Below, piece by piece: positions 8,459-10,408 of a stretch of DNA of 10,408 bases; positions within the stretch are counted from its first letter, which is position 1, and the number at the start of each line of letters is the position of its first letter. This DNA comes from 13-1-40CM-70-15 sp964641215 (lineage in GTDB: Bacteria; Gemmatimonadota; Gemmatimonadetes; Gemmatimonadales; GWC2-71-9). The stretch spans positions 1-10,408 of the forward strand of contig CAZXKD010000097.1 of NCBI GenBank assembly GCA_964641215.1. Reading direction: 5' to 3'. The notes beneath the pieces are model-generated. The model made no database searches and had not been told where the DNA came from. It worked only from the letters and a program-made list of their open reading frames with translations. Position numbers and translations under genes: made by a program.

Positions 8459-9268
8459 TCAGCCGGCGGTCGTCTGCTGGATGGCGATGCGCTCGCCGCC
8501 TTCGAGATGGCTGATGGCTCCCGAGAGCAGATCCCGCACCTGCTGCGGGGTCAGGGGGCGGTGCAGCACCCCGTGGCTGGCGATGGAGATGGTGGACGTC
8601 TCCTCGGAGACGACGAGCACCGTGGCGTCGGTTTCTTCCGAGAGCCCGAGGGCGGCCCGGTGGCGCGTGCCGAGGGATTTGTCGGTGACCTTGAACTGGG
8701 TGAGCGGCAGCACGCATCCGGCCCCGATGATCTGATCGCCCCGGACCAGCACGGCGCCGTCGTGGAGCGGGGAGTACGGGGTGAAAATCGTGGTCAGGAG
8801 GTCCGCGGAGACTTTGGCCTCCATCGGCACGCCCGTGGTGATGAATTCCTCGAGACCGATGTCCCCTTCGACGGCGACGATGGCGCCGGTGCCCGCCCGC
8901 GACAGCCGGTCCAGCGCTTCGGCGATCTCCTCGGCCACCGACTGCCGATCGCCGCGGGAGAAGGCGCGCATCAGCCGCGACTGGCCGAGCCGCGCCAGCG
9001 CGTTGCGCAGCTCCGGCTGAAACACCACGACCGCCGCGAAGGTGCCGTAGGTGAAGACCACGCCCAGGAGCGTGCTGATCATGGTGAACTTGGCGAACAC
9101 CGCCACGAAGTAGGTGATCGAGAGGATCACCAGGCCGACCACGATCTGGATCGCCCGCGTGCCGACCAGGAACAGGAGGAAGCGGTAGATGACCCACGCG
9201 ACGATGGCGATCTCCACCGCGTCGGGCCACAGCTTCGGGGCGAGGAATCGAAACGCTTCGAAGTTCAT
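8459..9268 (-). CDS. cdaA: Membrane diadenylate cyclase CdaA (c-di-AMP synthase)
   Basis: A 269-residue protein that joins two ATP molecules into cyclic di-AMP. Three hydrophobic segments at about residues 17-35, 38-56 and 63-83 form the N-terminal membrane part. After a short linker helix the DisA_N (DAC) catalytic domain covers about 100-240. Its two signature motifs are intact: D170-G171-A172 in PLHDGAVLV, and R202-H203-R204 in GTRHRAALGLSEETDA. The strand VLVVSEETSTIS follows, as in known cyclases. Length and layout match CdaA rather than DisA or CdaS. c-di-AMP commonly controls potassium and osmolyte transport and cell-wall balance. The start is ATG at 9268, overlapping the folP stop as ATGA; the frame is open well upstream, but that part is folP in another frame. 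The usual partner cdaR (YbbR) does not follow; yggS comes next after 82 bases. Confidence 0.95.
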   Translation of the reverse strand: MNFEAFRFLAPKLWPDAVEIAIVAWVIYRFLLFLVGTRAIQIVVGLVILSITYFVAVFAKFTMISTLLGVVFTYGTFAAVVVFQPELRNALARLGQSRLMRAFSRGDRQSVAEEIAEALDRLSRAGTGAIVAVEGDIGLEEFITTGVPMEAKVSADLLTTIFTPYSPLHDGAVLVRGDQIIGAGCVLPLTQFKVTDKSLGTRHRAALGLSEETDATVLVVSEETSTISIASHGVLHRPLTPQQVRDLLSGAISHLEGGERIAIQQTTAG

Positions 9269-10408
9269 GTCACGGGCCGTGTGGCGCGCGCCACGCTCAG
9301 GGCCTCCCGGGCCAGGGCCACGTCGTGTACCCGAAACAGCCGCGCGCCGCGCTCCCAGGCCAGCGCGCAGGCGGTCGCCGTCGCCCGATCGCGATCTTCC
9401 ACCGGCCGCCCCGTGGCGGCGCCGAGGAACCGCTTGCGCGAAGGCCCCACGACTACAGGATAGCCCACCGCCACGATCGTGGCCAGTTCGTCGAGCAACC
9501 GGAAGTTGTGCTCGGGGGTCTTGGCGAAGCCGAAGCCGGGGTCCAGGGCGATCCGCTCCCGGGCCACGCCCGCCGCCTCCGCCCGCTCGGCGGGGGCCCG
9601 CAGCTCGGCCGCCACTTCGGCCGCCACATGCCGGTAGGCCGCCAGGCCGTCCATGGTGTCGGGGGTGCCTCGCATATGCATCAGGATCAGCCCCGCCCCC
9701 GCCGCGGCGACGGGTCCTGCCAGCGACGGATCGTACTTGAGGGTGGATACGTCGTTCACGACGGCGGCGCCGGCCGCGAGCGCCGCCCGCGCCACCGCCC
9801 CCTTGCGGGTGTCCACCGACACCGGCCCGAGGCCGCGGCGCTCCAGCTCCTCTATCACGGGGACGACGCGGGCAATCTCCTCCGGGGCCGCAACCTCCCG
9901 CGCCCCGGGGCGCGTGGACTCGCCACCCACGTCGATGAGCCCCGCGCCGTCCGCCTTGAGGCGCTCGGCCTGGGCGATCGCCGCTTCCACGACGGCGAAC
10001 CGGCCGCCGTCGGAGAAGGAGTCGGGGGTGACGTTGAGGATGCCGATCAGCACGGGCTCGGCGAGGGTGATCTCGCCGCCGGCGATACGCCACACGCGCG
10101 CCGGATCGGCCCAGGCCGTGAACAGCCGGACGAGCTCGGGGATCAGGCCCTCCAGGTCGGCGGTGGTGCGGTCGTGGCGGGCAAGTGGCGCCAGGCGGCT
10201 CGCCGCCGCGGCGACGAGCGCCCAACCCTCCCCGGTGAGGATGTCCGTGCCGGCGCGCGCGGCCCATCGGACCAGGGCCTCGCGCTCGGTTGCCGTGATG
10301 TCTTCGAGGAGGACGACGAGCGGCTGGATCCCGGTGGCGGCGAAGGTGGCGGGCTGCGCCTCCCAGCCACGGGCCGCGAGCGCCGCGCGCACCGCCTCCG
10401 GGGTGTGC
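9265..10408 (-). CDS. folP: Dihydropteroate synthase FolP, start cut by window edge
   Basis: 380 residues are visible and the frame stays open to the right edge, so the true start lies outside; the GTG at 10392 is only an internal candidate. The enzyme condenses dihydropterin pyrophosphate with p-aminobenzoate in folate synthesis and is the sulfonamide target. The DHPS barrel starts near visible residue 118 with LIGILNVTPDSFSDGG. Next come GLIDVGGESTRPGA, VSVDTRKG, VVNDVS, the segment LMHMRGTPDTM, DPGFGFAKTPEHN and VVGPSRKRFLG, and the domain ends with FRVHD. All expected pterin- and phosphate-binding motifs are present. Before the barrel there are at least 115 further residues. Such N-terminal extensions occur in a longer class of bacterial DHPS, while the E. 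coli enzyme (about 280 residues) lacks one. The stop overlaps the cdaA start as ATGA; a folP-cdaA neighbourhood is known in several phyla. Confidence 0.95.
   Translation of the reverse strand, partial: HTPEAVRAALAARGWEAQPATFAATGIQPLVVLLEDITATEREALVRWAARAGTDILTGEGWALVAAAASRLAPLARHDRTTADLEGLIPELVRLFTAWADPARVWRIAGGEITLAEPVLIGILNVTPDSFSDGGRFAVVEAAIAQAERLKADGAGLIDVGGESTRPGAREVAAPEEIARVVPVIEELERRGLGPVSVDTRKGAVARAALAAGAAVVNDVSTLKYDPSLAGPVAAAGAGLILMHMRGTPDTMDGLAAYRHVAAEVAAELRAPAERAEAAGVARERIALDPGFGFAKTPEHNFRLLDELATIVAVGYPVVVGPSRKRFLGAATGRPVEDRDRATATACALAWERGARLFRVHDVALAREALSVARATRPVT

Noticed and set aside
8459..10267. A 602-codon minus-strand frame suggesting an N-terminally extended or fused CdaA
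   Set aside because: The first 330 or so residues are low-complexity Arg/Gly/Pro-rich sequence, which is folP read in the wrong frame. The family N-terminus begins at the ATG at 9268.

Overview
The window is a compact, very G+C-rich bacterial chromosome segment. Every supported gene lies on the minus strand, so transcription runs from the right-hand edge to the left. I count twelve protein genes and no RNA genes, insertion sequences or CRISPR arrays. In order of transcription they are folP (cut by the right edge), cdaA, yggS, a divIVA-like gene, a class I purine nucleoside phosphorylase gene, ileS, a DksA/TraR-type zinc-finger gene, lspA, an rluD-type pseudouridine synthase gene, cheW, cheY and cheA (cut by the left edge).

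Packing is extreme. Most junctions are stop/start overlaps of the ATGA, GTGA, TGATG or TAATG kind, or longer overlaps, and the two gaps in the chemotaxis part are 4 and 9 bases. The only real intergenic space is 82 bases between cdaA and yggS. This reads as one or two long operons. A possible second promoter sits in that gap.

By theme, the right part (7.2-10.4 kb) makes folate, makes the second messenger c-di-AMP, maintains PLP homeostasis and encodes a DivIVA-like polar or division coiled coil. The middle (2.3-7.2 kb) covers purine salvage, isoleucyl-tRNA charging, a transcription-factor-like zinc finger and lipoprotein signal peptide cleavage. The left part (1-2.3 kb) holds rRNA-type pseudouridylation and then a CheW-CheY-CheA chemotaxis block, whose first gene overlaps the pseudouridine synthase gene.

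The organism cannot be named from this window. High G+C, lspA next to an rluD-type gene, a DksA/TraR-family protein, a DivIVA-like protein, a bacterial IleRS of the eukaryote-like type 2 and a CdaA would fit a GC-rich, often uncultivated lineage such as Methylomirabilota/Rokubacteria, Acidobacteriota or a deltaproteobacterial relative. This is an inference with low certainty.

I found no convincing undescribed system; this is mainly core housekeeping. The points most worth a second look are an altered class I signature (G-I-H-H instead of H-x-G-H) in a type 2 IleRS, which predicts strong mupirocin resistance; an Asn-to-Asp change at the base-recognition position of the purine nucleoside phosphorylase; and the fusion of a chemotaxis block onto a housekeeping operon.
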